The translations under genes and the position numbers were made by a program. The notes under the pieces are model-generated. The model was not told where the DNA came from. It did no database searches and saw nothing but the letters and a program-made list of their open reading frames with translations. Positions 1-10,400 of a DNA stretch of 38,054 bases are shown here, piece by piece. The stretch's first letter is position 1. The number at the start of each line of letters is the position of its first letter. This DNA comes from Ferrovum sp. (lineage in GTDB: Bacteria; Pseudomonadota; Gammaproteobacteria; Burkholderiales; Ferrovaceae), in the NCBI GenBank assembly GCA_027450105.1, contig DAIDKJ010000002.1, positions 1 through 38,054 on the forward strand. Reading direction: 5' to 3'.

Positions 1-2
1 AG

Positions 3-176
3 GAACGCGCATGGAGCATCGACATGGCGCTCCAGACGGTGGCGGCCAACGAGCAGGCCCAGGGCATCCCGTCCAGCGAACTCGCCAACGCCTCGGCTAC
101 CCAGGCCGCCATCATCAACGCCACGATGTTGTCCTGGGAACGCAAAACGACATCCGGGTCCACATGCTCCGGATAG
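3..176 (+). CDS. C-terminal fragment of an unidentified protein (enters from the left edge)
   Basis: Open frame from base 3 to TAG at 174-176: ERAWSIDMALQTVAANEQAQGIPSSELANASATQAAIINATMLSWERKTTSGSTCSG*. More protein-like than the overlapping predicted ORF 11..280, but no family recognised. Confidence 0.35.
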   Translation, partial: ERAWSIDMALQTVAANEQAQGIPSSELANASATQAAIINATMLSWERKTTSGSTCSG

Positions 177-240
177 CTGGCCAGCCAAGGGCGTTCAGAT
201 GGGGTCACGCGGCCTCCTGCATGCATGGATCGTTGAGAAT

Positions 241-277
241 CCCCTTGAAAGGCTGGAATGGCGACCCTTCAAAGGGG
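241..277 (+). terminator. Possible stem-loop/terminator-like hairpin
   Basis: Imperfect inverted repeat CCCCTTGAAAGG ... CCCTTCAAAGGGG with about 12 nt loop, downstream of the left-edge ORF. No clear U-tract, so only tentative. Confidence 0.25.
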
Positions 278-381
278 TGATTGGAGCTCATCGCATCTGC
301 ACTCCCATGGCAAGAAAAACGTTTGTCGTGGTGCATTTTGCCATGCTTTGGCAGCCTTTCGCCATGGGAAGAGGCTAACAG

Positions 382-410
382 TGGAAAAATGCCGTGAGAG
401 CCTTTATAAT
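382..410 (+). promoter_or_regulatory. Candidate sigma70 promoter for the tRNA gene
   Basis: Perfect TATAAT at 405-410 with a weak -35-like TGGAAA at 382-387 (17 bp spacer), about 10 nt before the mature tRNA start. Confidence 0.5.
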
Positions 411-420
411 GTGCGCTTGT

Positions 421-497
421 GGCGAATTAGCTCAGCCGGTTAGAGCGACGGAATCATAATCCGAAGGTCCGGGGTTCGAATCCCTGATTCGCCACCA
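421..497 (+). tRNA. tRNA-Met (anticodon CAT)
   Basis: Cloverleaf by eye: acceptor GGCGAAT/ATTCGCC, D-arm GCTC..GAGC, anticodon loop ATCATAA, T-loop TTCGAAT, discriminator A and encoded CCA. G1-C72 pairing argues against initiator tRNA. Confidence 0.95.
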
Positions 498-640
498 AAA
501 ATTTACAGACTCATAAGATTTTCCAGTCTAGCGAAAAATCCCGTGGAACAGGCATGGGACACTTTCAAAAAATTCACCCGCCCATCCATCGCAAAGCGTA
601 AAGATCTTCTCGCTGACAACCGCCCTGCCCGCTTCCAGCC

Positions 641-1549
641 CTACCGGTCTGGTTGGTCATCGATACGTAACAGCTTGCCATCCGTAATGTACGGGATCAG
701 CCCTTGCTGCAGAATCGACTGGCGCGCCTCGCGACGGCACGGTCCCTCATCGGGACAATAATCCACGATAACCACAGGCACAGGATAGCGCGTGCGCACT
801 TCCTGGATGCGTTCGAGCAACCAGCGGCGATCTTCGGTTGGCACATCAAAATAACGCCCCTCGGCGTTATGCCAACCCTTGAACAAGGACTCCACCACAA
901 CACCCTTGATCCAGGGATACGTGTCGGGCAAGAGATCAAAACCTCGATTGAGAATCACAAAGGCCTCGGGGTAACGCTGATGCAGCGCTTGCAGGAGACG
1001 GATCTCTCCTTGTCGTTGTTGGGCCTGGGCGTGGGGCGAATGAGCCACCCGCCGATAGGCATCCAGCGTATCCAGAAAAAACCCCCGGTAACCACGATTC
1101 CACAAAGGAGCAATGATCTGTTCCACAAAAAAGTCCGGCCAAGCCTTGGGGGATTGGTCGATGAGTTGCGACTGCCATTCGGGATTCTTGCCCATCAACC
1201 AACTTGGCGGCAGCAGCTGAAGATAGTCACGATTGGCCGTAACCTCGCCCACGCTCACGTAGGCCAGCCAGCGTGTTGAGCCCCGGGGAGGAGAAAAACC
1301 GCTGACCGGATCCACCACCACCCGGGAGAAATGGTCCAATTGCCGCACGGGAACGGGAGCACCGTAATACAGGGCAAGTCCGTGTTGAAAAGGCGCTTGA
1401 AAGGGCTCTGCCTGCGCGCTGTCCGGGACATGGCTGCCTCCCGTCAGATAGCACAACCCTGCCAACAGCCACCCACAGACGCGGGAGAAGCCGCGTTTGT
1501 GACCCCATGGGATCCTGAACAATCGGTCATTGGAACATGTAGGTGTCAA
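641..1549 (-). CDS. Stand-alone secreted GH114/endo-alpha-1,4-polygalactosaminidase-like hydrolase (PelA hydrolase-domain paralogue)
   Basis: 302 aa, signal-like N-terminus ending AQA|EP; motifs WLAYVSVGEV, GYRGFFLDTLDAY, GVVVESLFKGW, YPVPVVIVDYCPDEGPCRREARQSILQQGLIPYITD. Overlaps the pelG 3' end; start is non-ATG (TTG at 1549 or 1522). Confidence 0.85.
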   Translation of the reverse strand: MTPTCSNDRLFRIPWGHKRGFSRVCGWLLAGLCYLTGGSHVPDSAQAEPFQAPFQHGLALYYGAPVPVRQLDHFSRVVVDPVSGFSPPRGSTRWLAYVSVGEVTANRDYLQLLPPSWLMGKNPEWQSQLIDQSPKAWPDFFVEQIIAPLWNRGYRGFFLDTLDAYRRVAHSPHAQAQQRQGEIRLLQALHQRYPEAFVILNRGFDLLPDTYPWIKGVVVESLFKGWHNAEGRYFDVPTEDRRWLLERIQEVRTRYPVPVVIVDYCPDEGPCRREARQSILQQGLIPYITDGKLLRIDDQPDR

Positions 1550-2900
1550 ATTCCAGCCACTCCAGTTTGTGATTGAGTTGTAGTAATGCTATCAAGACCA
1601 TCACCAAACTGGTTGCTGTCAGCCCAAATCCATAGGCCTGGGGTCCGAAGGCCAGGGTCAAACTGGTCAGGGTGAAGTTGAGGACGATGAAGGCACCCAT
1701 CAGTCGAATCACGACCCAACGTTGGTCCAGATACAGCAGAACATTGACAACGAGCAAAAACAGCAGTTGCAAACTGGCTGCCACGGCATCGATCCGCAAC
1801 AGGGTGAAATGTTCGGCCGAAATACCCAGTGCTGTCATCCAGTCTGCCCCAAAGGCAAAGACCAGCAAGAGGATCAAGGACTGGATTTTCAACACCTCAT
1901 ATAAGCCAGAACGAATGCTGCTGACCATCTGATTACGATGAGCGCTGATCTGGTTTAGGGTTGCGCCCTGATTGATGGCCTTATAAAAGGCGCTGCAATG
2001 TTCCACGAAGTCGGTTTCAATGCGTAGTAAGAATACGGCCATGCCGGGCAGGATAGTCAAGTAGGCCAGAAAAATCGGGAAGTCGTACAGGTAGGAGGCA
2101 TGCAGGGGCCCGATCACCGGTTGCCCGGTAGCCGGATGGTAGCGGAACAATAGTTTGTCGATCCAATTCCCCACATACAGCAACAATCCTAACAAGGCCA
2201 GAGAAGGCTGGTTGAACTGACGTCGAAATACCCGACCGGAAACAAACTGCGCGGAATGAAATGATTTCTGGATCAGCGCGTTGAGCCCCAGATACAAGAG
2301 GGCGTGCCCGGCCACGAAACTGGCAATCAAGCCATTGAGCCCAAAACGCGGAAAGCCCCAGAAGGCCAGCAACACGGTGGCCCCATACCCGAGGGCAAAC
2401 AATCCGATAATCGCACGGTACTGACGAATACCAGATAGCAGCGCAATACCACACCACAAATTGCTCAAGATCACAAAACCCATCACCATCAACACACGAT
2501 ACAGTCCATCACAATCATTGAAGAGCGTTACAGCCAGCACTGCCCCCAGTGTCCCGTTCACCGCTGTTACCGCCAACTGTACCGCATGATAGCTGGGCAA
2601 AACGTGCTCTTGCCGATGCTGGTACAACTGGTCGGCCACGTAACGAGTAAACAGCAGTTGCAGCCCTCCGGTGGTTACCAGACTGAAATCGATCAGGTAG
2701 GTCAGTGACACTTGAAACTGAACCACCGTAGCATCCCCCGGTGCCACCGCCAGAACAAACAGGCTGATGACCTGAACTGCTGCCACTGACAGGAGCAGTG
2801 GACCAGAGCCAATCAACCCCGCATACGTGTAGGCTGCCAGGGCACTGCTCAAGCTATCGCGATGCAAAATTTTACGGATTTCAAAACCAATGCCCGCCAT
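1527..2900 (-). CDS. pelG: Pel polysaccharide inner-membrane transporter PelG
   Basis: 457 aa multi-TM protein beginning MAGIGFEIRKILHRDSLSSALAAYTYAGLIGSGPLLLS, characteristic of PelG; position after pelF. Confidence 0.93.
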   Translation of the reverse strand: MAGIGFEIRKILHRDSLSSALAAYTYAGLIGSGPLLLSVAAVQVISLFVLAVAPGDATVVQFQVSLTYLIDFSLVTTGGLQLLFTRYVADQLYQHRQEHVLPSYHAVQLAVTAVNGTLGAVLAVTLFNDCDGLYRVLMVMGFVILSNLWCGIALLSGIRQYRAIIGLFALGYGATVLLAFWGFPRFGLNGLIASFVAGHALLYLGLNALIQKSFHSAQFVSGRVFRRQFNQPSLALLGLLLYVGNWIDKLLFRYHPATGQPVIGPLHASYLYDFPIFLAYLTILPGMAVFLLRIETDFVEHCSAFYKAINQGATLNQISAHRNQMVSSIRSGLYEVLKIQSLILLLVFAFGADWMTALGISAEHFTLLRIDAVAASLQLLFLLVVNVLLYLDQRWVVIRLMGAFIVLNFTLTSLTLAFGPQAYGFGLTATSLVMVLIALLQLNHKLEWLEFDTYMFQ

Positions 2901-2902
2901 GT

Positions 2903-4459
2903 TCAGCCACCCTTACACTGCACGGGAGAATCCACGTGAATCAAGCGCTGATACAACTCCCGGTATTGGTTCTCCATCAGGCGCGCATCGTAGAACTGCT
3001 CCACACGCGCCATGGCGCTGCCCTGGGCCTCCTGCCACAGCGCCGGATTGGTCATCAGGGCCAGAATGGCCTCGGCCATGGTCTGCGCTTGCGCCATGGG
3101 CACCACCCGGCCAGAGGGGCCCAACGCACGGTCCTGAGGGTTGGTGCCCTGAACCATCTCGCGCAGTGCCCCCACATCCGTCACCACAGCCGGAATTCCG
3201 GCTGCATAGGCCTCGAGCAACACCAGGGGCTGCCCTTCACTAATGGAACTGAATACGATCAGTCCGATCTGGGGATAGAGCGCATCCACGGATTGATGCC
3301 CCATAAACCGCATGTGCAATTCGGATAACTCCAGACTGCGCGCAAATTGTTGACATTCCTGGGCGTACTCCGGATCCTCGTCCATAGAGCCCACCAACCA
3401 GCCTTGCAAGTCGGGCATGGTTTTGCGGGCCAAAAACATGGCCTGGATGAAGGTTTTTACATCCTTGATGGGAACCACCCGTCCCACCAAGGCAACCACC
3501 GGGGGGCAAGTGGCAGGGCGCAGGCTGCGCAAGGCTGCAAAGCGGGGCACATCGATCCCATTGGAGATGCAGCGGGTCTTTGCCGGGTCAGCACCATCTT
3601 GAATTTGGCGCTGGCGATTGGTCTCGAACAGGGTCACGATGTCATCGCAAGCGTCGTAACAAAACCGACCCAGGGAAGTAAAAAAACGTATCCATAATTC
3701 CCGGATGTAGCTCATTTGCGCCCGATTCAATTCCAGAAACTGACGACTGTCCTGAATGGTCGAACTCAACAGCAAATCAATCTTGCGCTCCTTGTTGTAG
3801 ATCCCATGTTCCGTCAACAATAATGGGCGCTGGCTGTGATACCGCGCCACGGTTCCCAGAAAGCCCGCAAACCCCGTAGAGACGGAATGATACAGGCGTG
3901 CCGGGGGCAACGTCTGATAAAACTCCACTAGCCGCCACAAGGGCAGGTGCATGAAACGCGTGGTCCAGAAATAGTCGGTGAATGAGGGTTCGCGGCCATA
4001 AGTTTTATAGTAATGGGTGAGTAATTCCCAGGATCCGCGACCACGCAACAATTGTTCCCGATCCAGCGCCTGACCGGGGTACATGAGCGGTAGCAATCGC
4101 CGCAAGTGTTGGGTCAATACGGTCCTGTCTGCCGACTGATGCAGGCACTGATGCAACTCATCCACTTCGGCCATGACGGTGACCTGGCTGGCACGGGAAC
4201 GCCGGGCGGGAGGATGGGGATCTGTTCCATGAATGAAGCATTCACCATAATGACTGACATTGGCGGGCAAAGGATAGACAATCGCGGGATAATCTGCGGC
4301 ATTCCCTCCAATGAAAGCAACCGCAAAGCGCAACTCGCGGAAATGCTCCACCAAATGGGCCACCCAATGGGCCACCCCCCCCGTTATACGGGGATACGTG
4401 CCTTCCAGCAACAGGCACACATCCACAGCAGTTGAGGGATTTCGGGGCCATTTTGACAT
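2903..4459 (-). CDS. pelF: Pel glycosyltransferase PelF (GT4)
   Basis: 518 aa, VDVCLLLEGTYPRITGGVAHWVAHLVEHF, VALVGRVVPIKDVKTFIQAM, SISEGQPLVLLEAYAAGIPAVVTDVGALREMVQG; overlaps pelE stop. Confidence 0.95.
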   Translation of the reverse strand: MSKWPRNPSTAVDVCLLLEGTYPRITGGVAHWVAHLVEHFRELRFAVAFIGGNAADYPAIVYPLPANVSHYGECFIHGTDPHPPARRSRASQVTVMAEVDELHQCLHQSADRTVLTQHLRRLLPLMYPGQALDREQLLRGRGSWELLTHYYKTYGREPSFTDYFWTTRFMHLPLWRLVEFYQTLPPARLYHSVSTGFAGFLGTVARYHSQRPLLLTEHGIYNKERKIDLLLSSTIQDSRQFLELNRAQMSYIRELWIRFFTSLGRFCYDACDDIVTLFETNRQRQIQDGADPAKTRCISNGIDVPRFAALRSLRPATCPPVVALVGRVVPIKDVKTFIQAMFLARKTMPDLQGWLVGSMDEDPEYAQECQQFARSLELSELHMRFMGHQSVDALYPQIGLIVFSSISEGQPLVLLEAYAAGIPAVVTDVGALREMVQGTNPQDRALGPSGRVVPMAQAQTMAEAILALMTNPALWQEAQGSAMARVEQFYDARLMENQYRELYQRLIHVDSPVQCKGG

Positions 4460-5454
4460 CAGGAGGTCCAGTATCGCTTCAACGGCAACATAGTCGGCAG
4501 TCGGTTGCCAACCCCCAGTTGCCGCATCAAAGCCGGTATGTCGTGATAGCGCTTTTGCAGAAAGGCTACCTCGGCAAACCAGGGAATCAGACGACTGACA
4601 GGAAACTCATACATCTGCGCCTGTTCCAGGGATTTCCGGGCCAACTCCACACGCTGTTCCAGCAGCGCGCAGCGACCCAGTAGATACCACATGGCCGCCA
4701 AACGAGAATCCTGTGCCAGAGCCCGTTGGGCAAAATACTGAACGCGTTGGAGAATGAAGTCCCGCATGCTTCCCTGCACCAGGTGATGATAGATGAGCTC
4801 CCAATATAATTCAGCCAGGCGAATCCAATGACGTAACGGAAGGTCGGCCTCGGCCGACCCGGGCTGCGGGCGTTCGAGTTGCGTCAGCACGGCATAAATA
4901 TCCGTCATGATGCCCCGTTCCGCGCGGTTGAATGTCCCATACGCCAGCAAACGGATTTCATCTTCCGGGTCCAGCATCAGTTCGGTCAAGAGGTGACTGG
5001 ACTGGCGCAAGGGCAAGGCGTTGAGCACCAGCAACCCAGAGATGCGGGAGTCCGGCGCACCCTGTGTCAGATTCATCTGCGCCAGCAAGGAGGTTTCAAG
5101 CGGCGCCGACTGGACGATCAAGCGGTTGTCAAAGGATGGCCGCTTCACTTCCACCAATGGCCTGTGCTGTTCTGGTCCCCGCGCCCAGCGCCGAACCAGC
5201 TGTTCGACGGGAAGTAGCAGCACCCCGAATACGGGAATGAATTCCAGCATCAACCCTGTAAACAAAATCTGCGGGAGGTGAACCGTCGTCCGCCGCTTCC
5301 AACCCGGACTGGCATAGAGCAGGGTCAGCAGTACAGTTCCTGCACTGTGCCAAAGCGTGTAGGTCTCTAGCGAAGTACCTTGATACAGGCGCCACAGCAG
5401 CGTGAGCTGAGCCCACTCCACCAGAATTACCCACCCAAAACCCAGTATCATCAC
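4459..5454 (-). CDS. pelE: PelE, TPR-containing inner-membrane Pel synthesis protein
   Basis: 331 aa, N-terminal TM segments then TPR-like helices; located between pelD and pelF and overlapping both. Confidence 0.88.
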   Translation of the reverse strand: MMILGFGWVILVEWAQLTLLWRLYQGTSLETYTLWHSAGTVLLTLLYASPGWKRRTTVHLPQILFTGLMLEFIPVFGVLLLPVEQLVRRWARGPEQHRPLVEVKRPSFDNRLIVQSAPLETSLLAQMNLTQGAPDSRISGLLVLNALPLRQSSHLLTELMLDPEDEIRLLAYGTFNRAERGIMTDIYAVLTQLERPQPGSAEADLPLRHWIRLAELYWELIYHHLVQGSMRDFILQRVQYFAQRALAQDSRLAAMWYLLGRCALLEQRVELARKSLEQAQMYEFPVSRLIPWFAEVAFLQKRYHDIPALMRQLGVGNRLPTMLPLKRYWTS

Positions 5455-6842
5455 AGGGCACGCATCATCTGACGCAACAATAACAACTCACCTGCCGGAT
5501 TGATTGCGTCCACTAGCAGCGTGTAGGTATGAATGTCCGGGTCCTCCAGGGATAATTCGAAATGGGTTTTCAGCCCGCCGTCGATGCGCTGAAGAAATTC
5601 ATCCACCTCGGGCAATTGGGTCAGCGGCAAGAGCAGCAGAGCATGCTGGCGCTCTTGGGTGGTTTCTTCCCAGTACAAATCCAGCGAACGCATCTGGCGT
5701 AATACATCCTGGAAGGCCGTATCATGGCGCACCCCTTGGGGAAAAGACAGCGCCACCAGGGACGACTTGATGTCATAGCGCGCACGCAACTGCCCGGCGC
5801 GCGCCAGTTCCACACCAAAACGGTACTGACACTCGGGCACTTGTTCCAGAATGGGGCGCACCAACTCGGACTGGAATACACTGTCCGCATAGTAATCCAG
5901 CAATACCTGAAGAAATTCCAGATTTTCCTGATTGAGGGAAAGAAAACTCATTTCGCTCACCACCAGCATGGCCACGATGGGCGTATGGTCAGTCACAATG
6001 GGTGCGGCCACCAGATAATGTTGTGGCGAATCCTCCAGCACCTCCTTCAGATGCGTCAGACGACTCCGATTCAATGCGTGGACGAGAACGGGGTCGTCTT
6101 CCTGCAACGGGTTTACAGGTCCAATGGTTGCCACTGGCTGCGGCAAGAGTTTCCCCCGATCCGACACCGGATAAATGGCGGCCTGGGTCAACTGAAAGAG
6201 CATCGACAGCAGTTCCAGCAACGCCTGGGTATTGCCCAGCAATGGAGATTCTTGAGCGGACGGCGGCTGCAGCACGGGCAAAATTTCGCGCAAACGCTCA
6301 ATTGCCCCGCGCAAGGTAACCGGCCGGATATACACTTCCTGCTCCAGCCGATCATGGGACACCCGCAACAGGTAATGCGCCGTCGTGAGCGCCCGCAGAC
6401 GTTCGGTCAAATACTGGTTGCTCCCCTTTTGGCGTTTGTGCACCTCGGACCAGCGATCGCTCACATGTCCAACAACCAACACCTGCACCAGACCACCAAC
6501 CAGAAAAGGACTGGAAAAATCCACCGGGGCCAGATGCATGCGCGACAAGCCAACCCCCAAAGCCAACAATAGAAGCGCTCCAAACAGACCGCTGGATGCA
6601 CCGTAGCGCAAGGCCACCACAGTAGGCATGAGCCAGACCCAAGGATAGTCCCCATGAACCCAGAAAGGATCCTGTGGGTGCACCAACGCCGAAAGGAGCA
6701 ATCCCACGACAATCAACAGGGCAACTTCCAGCAACCGTTGCGGTCGCAACTCCTGGTTCGGGCTCATCACCCAGGATGGTCGCGACACCCTCAAGGCTGT
6801 GGACAAACGGCCGTCGATAAAATCCTGAGGATCGTGTTTCAC
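5451..6842 (-). CDS. pelD: PelD, c-di-GMP receptor of the Pel synthase (TM, GAF, degenerate GGDEF)
   Basis: TM-rich N-terminus, GAF-like middle, C-terminal degenerate GGDEF-like domain with RSLD (RxxD) in LRQMRSLDLYWEETTQ. ORF track opens at 6932; likely GTG start at 6842 just after the pelC stop. Confidence 0.92.
   Translation of the reverse strand: MKHDPQDFIDGRLSTALRVSRPSWVMSPNQELRPQRLLEVALLIVVGLLLSALVHPQDPFWVHGDYPWVWLMPTVVALRYGASSGLFGALLLLALGVGLSRMHLAPVDFSSPFLVGGLVQVLVVGHVSDRWSEVHKRQKGSNQYLTERLRALTTAHYLLRVSHDRLEQEVYIRPVTLRGAIERLREILPVLQPPSAQESPLLGNTQALLELLSMLFQLTQAAIYPVSDRGKLLPQPVATIGPVNPLQEDDPVLVHALNRSRLTHLKEVLEDSPQHYLVAAPIVTDHTPIVAMLVVSEMSFLSLNQENLEFLQVLLDYYADSVFQSELVRPILEQVPECQYRFGVELARAGQLRARYDIKSSLVALSFPQGVRHDTAFQDVLRQMRSLDLYWEETTQERQHALLLLPLTQLPEVDEFLQRIDGGLKTHFELSLEDPDIHTYTLLVDAINPAGELLLLRQMMRAL
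5679..5690 (-). other. Putative c-di-GMP-binding I-site (RSLD) codons in PelD
   Basis: Codons CGT TCG CTG GAT on the minus strand; position corresponds to the RxxD inhibitory-site motif described for PelD. Confidence 0.7.
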
Positions 6843-6856
6843 CAGAAAATCCTGAC

Positions 6857-7390
6857 TCAGTGGGCCGTCAACGGTGCCAGCAATTGTCCAATCAGTTGCT
6901 GACCGGTGGCACCCAGACTGGTTCGGCTCCAACCACTGCGGCTACCCGTCGCGCTCCAGATGATGCTGCCGGTGCGCAAATCGTAGAGATTGAAGGTTAA
7001 AGTCACTGCTGGTTCGCCATCCACGCCTGTTTTATAGCGCCATTCCTGCACGGACCCGCTCAGCGCATAGCGCATTCCAGCGCGTCCAGCCCAATCCAGC
7101 GCGGCATTGAGCGTCTTGGTATTGGCTCCGGTCAAAAAACTGTCTTCGTCACCGGGCAGGGGGTAACGCTGCAATCCCGAAATGCCCCGCTGGATCAGGA
7201 CGCTTTCTGCGATACTATCCACCCGCTCGCCGGCATCCGGCGTTTCGGTGTAATTGGCAATGGGCAACAGCGCCCAGCGCCCGTCATCGGCCAGGTGAGG
7301 AGCCGTTCCCACATTCAGCGTGGAGCAACCGGCCAAAACCAGGACGGCCCCCCACCCCCACCCACATAACCATTTTCGCAAAGACATCAT
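6857..7390 (-). CDS. pelC: PelC, outer-membrane lipoprotein
   Basis: Lipobox LVLAGCS; located between pelB and pelD; ATG at 7390 preceded by AGGGGAG. ORF track start 7414 includes a likely untranslated extension. Confidence 0.9.
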   Translation of the reverse strand: MMSLRKWLCGWGWGAVLVLAGCSTLNVGTAPHLADDGRWALLPIANYTETPDAGERVDSIAESVLIQRGISGLQRYPLPGDEDSFLTGANTKTLNAALDWAGRAGMRYALSGSVQEWRYKTGVDGEPAVTLTFNLYDLRTGSIIWSATGSRSGWSRTSLGATGQQLIGQLLAPLTAH

Positions 7391-7420
7391 TCTGTCACTC
7401 CCCTGTTGAATCACAGCCTG

Positions 7421-10400
7421 CTAGTAAAAATAACGGTAATTGAGGCCAAACTGGCTAAACGATTGCGAACTACCCGGAGTCGTTACATGAAAGTAATAGA
7501 TCTTGGCCTGGTCTGCCCCCGCCACAGACCCCGCCAAACCAACATTGAGCTGAGGCATGCCGCCGCCTTGTCGATCATGAATGACTCCTACATCCGCATA
7601 GGGTTGCCAGTCGCCCCGTGGCGATTGGGCGTTTCGTACCACGCCATTCCAACTCAACAGGAAACCGGTTTGCGCAATCGTTTCCGGAAGTGCAAAGGGA
7701 TTCTGGCCCCGTACATCACCCGGCAAGTAACGCACCAACTCTCCCAAGGGCTGGCCACTGGATTGGTTCTGCCCCTGAAAGGTCATGACCCGGGCAGTCA
7801 GATCGGTAGGTTCGACCCACAGGTGATAGCCCATCTCCACCGTCCCCAAATCCCCATGCCCCAAGGATAACCCGTTTTGCCCGGAAAACCGGTCAACTTC
7901 CACTGTGCCCTGCACATAGGTGCGAGTGGAAAGATCCCATTCTCCGTCCAGTTCGATCAGATCCTTCATGCCGGCCACCTGCAAGGCTGGGGTCAAGCCA
8001 GAAAACTGATGCCAGCCCACGGTCAACCGGGTACGCAAGGCGGGATCAGACTGCGTCTGAACACTGGCCAGATACGTGTTATTGAGATAATCCGTACGGC
8101 GCTCCCCCACAGAAAACAGCCATTCGTAATCGGCCAGATGATCGCGCAGGGTCAGAATGTTGCTCAAGTCTCGAGAAGGGACACGGCTCAAATCAGCCCC
8201 CCCGGTCAACTGGGTTTGCCGTTCAACACTCTCCAGAGCGATTCCCCATTCGGCGTTCAGCCAATCTTCCCAACCCAGGGCATGCTCCTGGTATTGCAGC
8301 GAATTCCAGCGCGTCATGCTGCTTTGGAACACCAGATTGGGCGAATTACTATCCATTGGGCTCCAGTAGGCATTGGTCATCGGCCCGGTTCGCTCCCCCA
8401 GAAAACTAACCGGCGCAAGCAACAAACCCCGCAAAGTGCTTTGAAGATCCGTGGCATCCGGAGCCTCGGTCACGGCCTCGAAGGCCGCCGTCTGCAATTG
8501 GGAAGTCCTTCCCAAGCGCTGCAGAACCTCCAGTTTTCGGGGTGCGGCTTGAAGCCGCTCTGGATCATCGATCAGCGCCGTCAGAGTATCCCGATCTTGG
8601 GTCAGCATGGCTACACTCAAATGCAAATTGGCCGGATCATGAGTTAACCGAGAGGCACGCTCCAGACGGAGTGCCAGATCCTGGGCGTCGAGTGTTACGG
8701 CCCATGCGATGAAGAGTTCCAGCACGGCAGTAGGGTCGACACAGTTGATTTGATGGGCCCAGTCAGCACTTTTCGCCAGCGACAGCAGGGACGGACAGGT
8801 TTGCGCCTCGATGCCCAGGTTATCCTGAAGCGCCTCAATGGGCCCCAGATGCGATCCAGGGATCGCGCCAGAGGACTGATAAGACAGAACCTGCCGCAAC
8901 AGTCGACGATAGCTGCCCAGGGCCTGATCTCCATTCTGGAACAGGGGTCCCAGGGCTGCGCGCTGAAGATCTGGTGCCTCGGGGTTTGCAAGCGCCTCCC
9001 GTGGTTCCAACCCAAACAGGGGTTGGGCATGCCCAACCCGCGAGCGCGTCATCGTTGCGGCGCCTGCAGCGGTTTGCAGCGCCTGCACAAACTGGCGCCA
9101 GGCCTGACGGCGCAGACGCCAGGCCTGGGTGTCGTGACCCAGTTGCTCCTGGGCTTCGGCCATCAGAAGTAGCCCAGCGGGGTCAGAGCGTTGTGCAGTT
9201 GACAGGCGGTACAAATACGTCAAGGCAATGCGCGCCTTTCCCAGTTTCAAATAACCGGCACTGGCCACGCTAAAATACACTGGAGCATTTTGAATTGAGC
9301 CTTCCCAGCGACGCAAGGCTTCACGCAATTCCCGGGGTCTGTCCAGATCGATCAGGGCCCAGAGCAAATTGATTCGCTCTCCCTCCGACTGGGGCGCCAA
9401 CGCCAAGGCCTGGCGCAGATTGGCACTGACCGCCCGCGCATTACCCAGATGACGCTCGTATCGGGCGCGCAAGACCCGCCAGTTCGAATAGCGACTAAAG
9501 CTTTGGCGCTGCGCCAAGGTGATTTGGTTCATAAGGGTCTCCACCCGTCCCCAGGCGCCAATGGTCATGTACGTTTCCAACGCGGATTGCAGGGCTTCCC
9601 AGTGCCCGGCAAGACGAAACTCCAGTTCATGCAAGCGCGCCGCATCATAGGGGTAGTTGGCATAGAAGGCTTGCAGATGCCCCAGATCATCCAACAGAGC
9701 AGCACGTTGTTCGGCCGTTTGGGTGGAGGGGTTGGCGGCAGTGGGTAGGGCAAACAGACCACTGTCGAGGAGGTTTCGATAGGCCTGATCGGCCTGTTTC
9801 TCACGGTGATTGAGAATGGCCAGGTCGGCGTACTGTCGCCAAAAAGGGGCGTCCCGTGGGTCATGATCCATTTCCGGGCGCACGGCTTCCAGGTCCGCCA
9901 AGGCCCGCTCCAGATGACCCTGACGCTGGTCGATATCCGCCAGTGCCATGGCGTAGTACGCACTGGCGCCAAATTCCTGCTGCAGGGTCTCGTAGGTGGC
10001 TCGTGCTTGGTCATCGGCCCCCACGATAACAGCCAGTTGCGCATAATGCTCCAGCAAGGGTACCCGCAATGATCCTTGCGCATTATCCTTGAGCGTAGCC
10101 AGTGCCTGTTCTGGCTGCCCTAGTCGTTCCTGGGTGGCCACAATCTGGTTGATCAAAAGGCCTGCATGCGGGTGAAACCGCAGACTTTGCTGCAAGGCTT
10201 CCAGATAGACGGGCACTTCGTTGAGTTGTCGTGACAGTTGCGTAACCCGCTCCCAAGCCTCGGGATTCTGGTTGTGGCGTGCCTCTATCAGCCAATGCTC
10301 CAATGCCAGGCGCGGTTGACCGTTCCATTCATACAGTTGAGCCAGGCGATGTTCCCAGCGCTCATCGTTTAGGTGATGTTCCAGGGCCTTGTGAGCCAGC

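Noticed and set aside
421-497. tRNA-Met as an integration site for a pel-bearing genomic island
   Set aside because: I found no integrase and no second copy of the tRNA 3' end (TTCGAATCCCTGATTCGCCACCA) in the window, so an island boundary is not supported.
543-761. 72-aa plus-strand ORF after the tRNA
   Set aside because: Runs into the minus-strand GH114 gene and shows no protein-family character.
5724-6572. 282-aa plus-strand ORF antisense to pelD
   Set aside because: Shadow ORF; composition rich in His/Gln/Arg, no family resemblance, opposite a clearly coding pelD frame.
7877-8647. 256-aa plus-strand ORF antisense to the pelB beta-barrel region
   Set aside because: No recognisable motifs; the minus-strand pelB frame is strongly supported.
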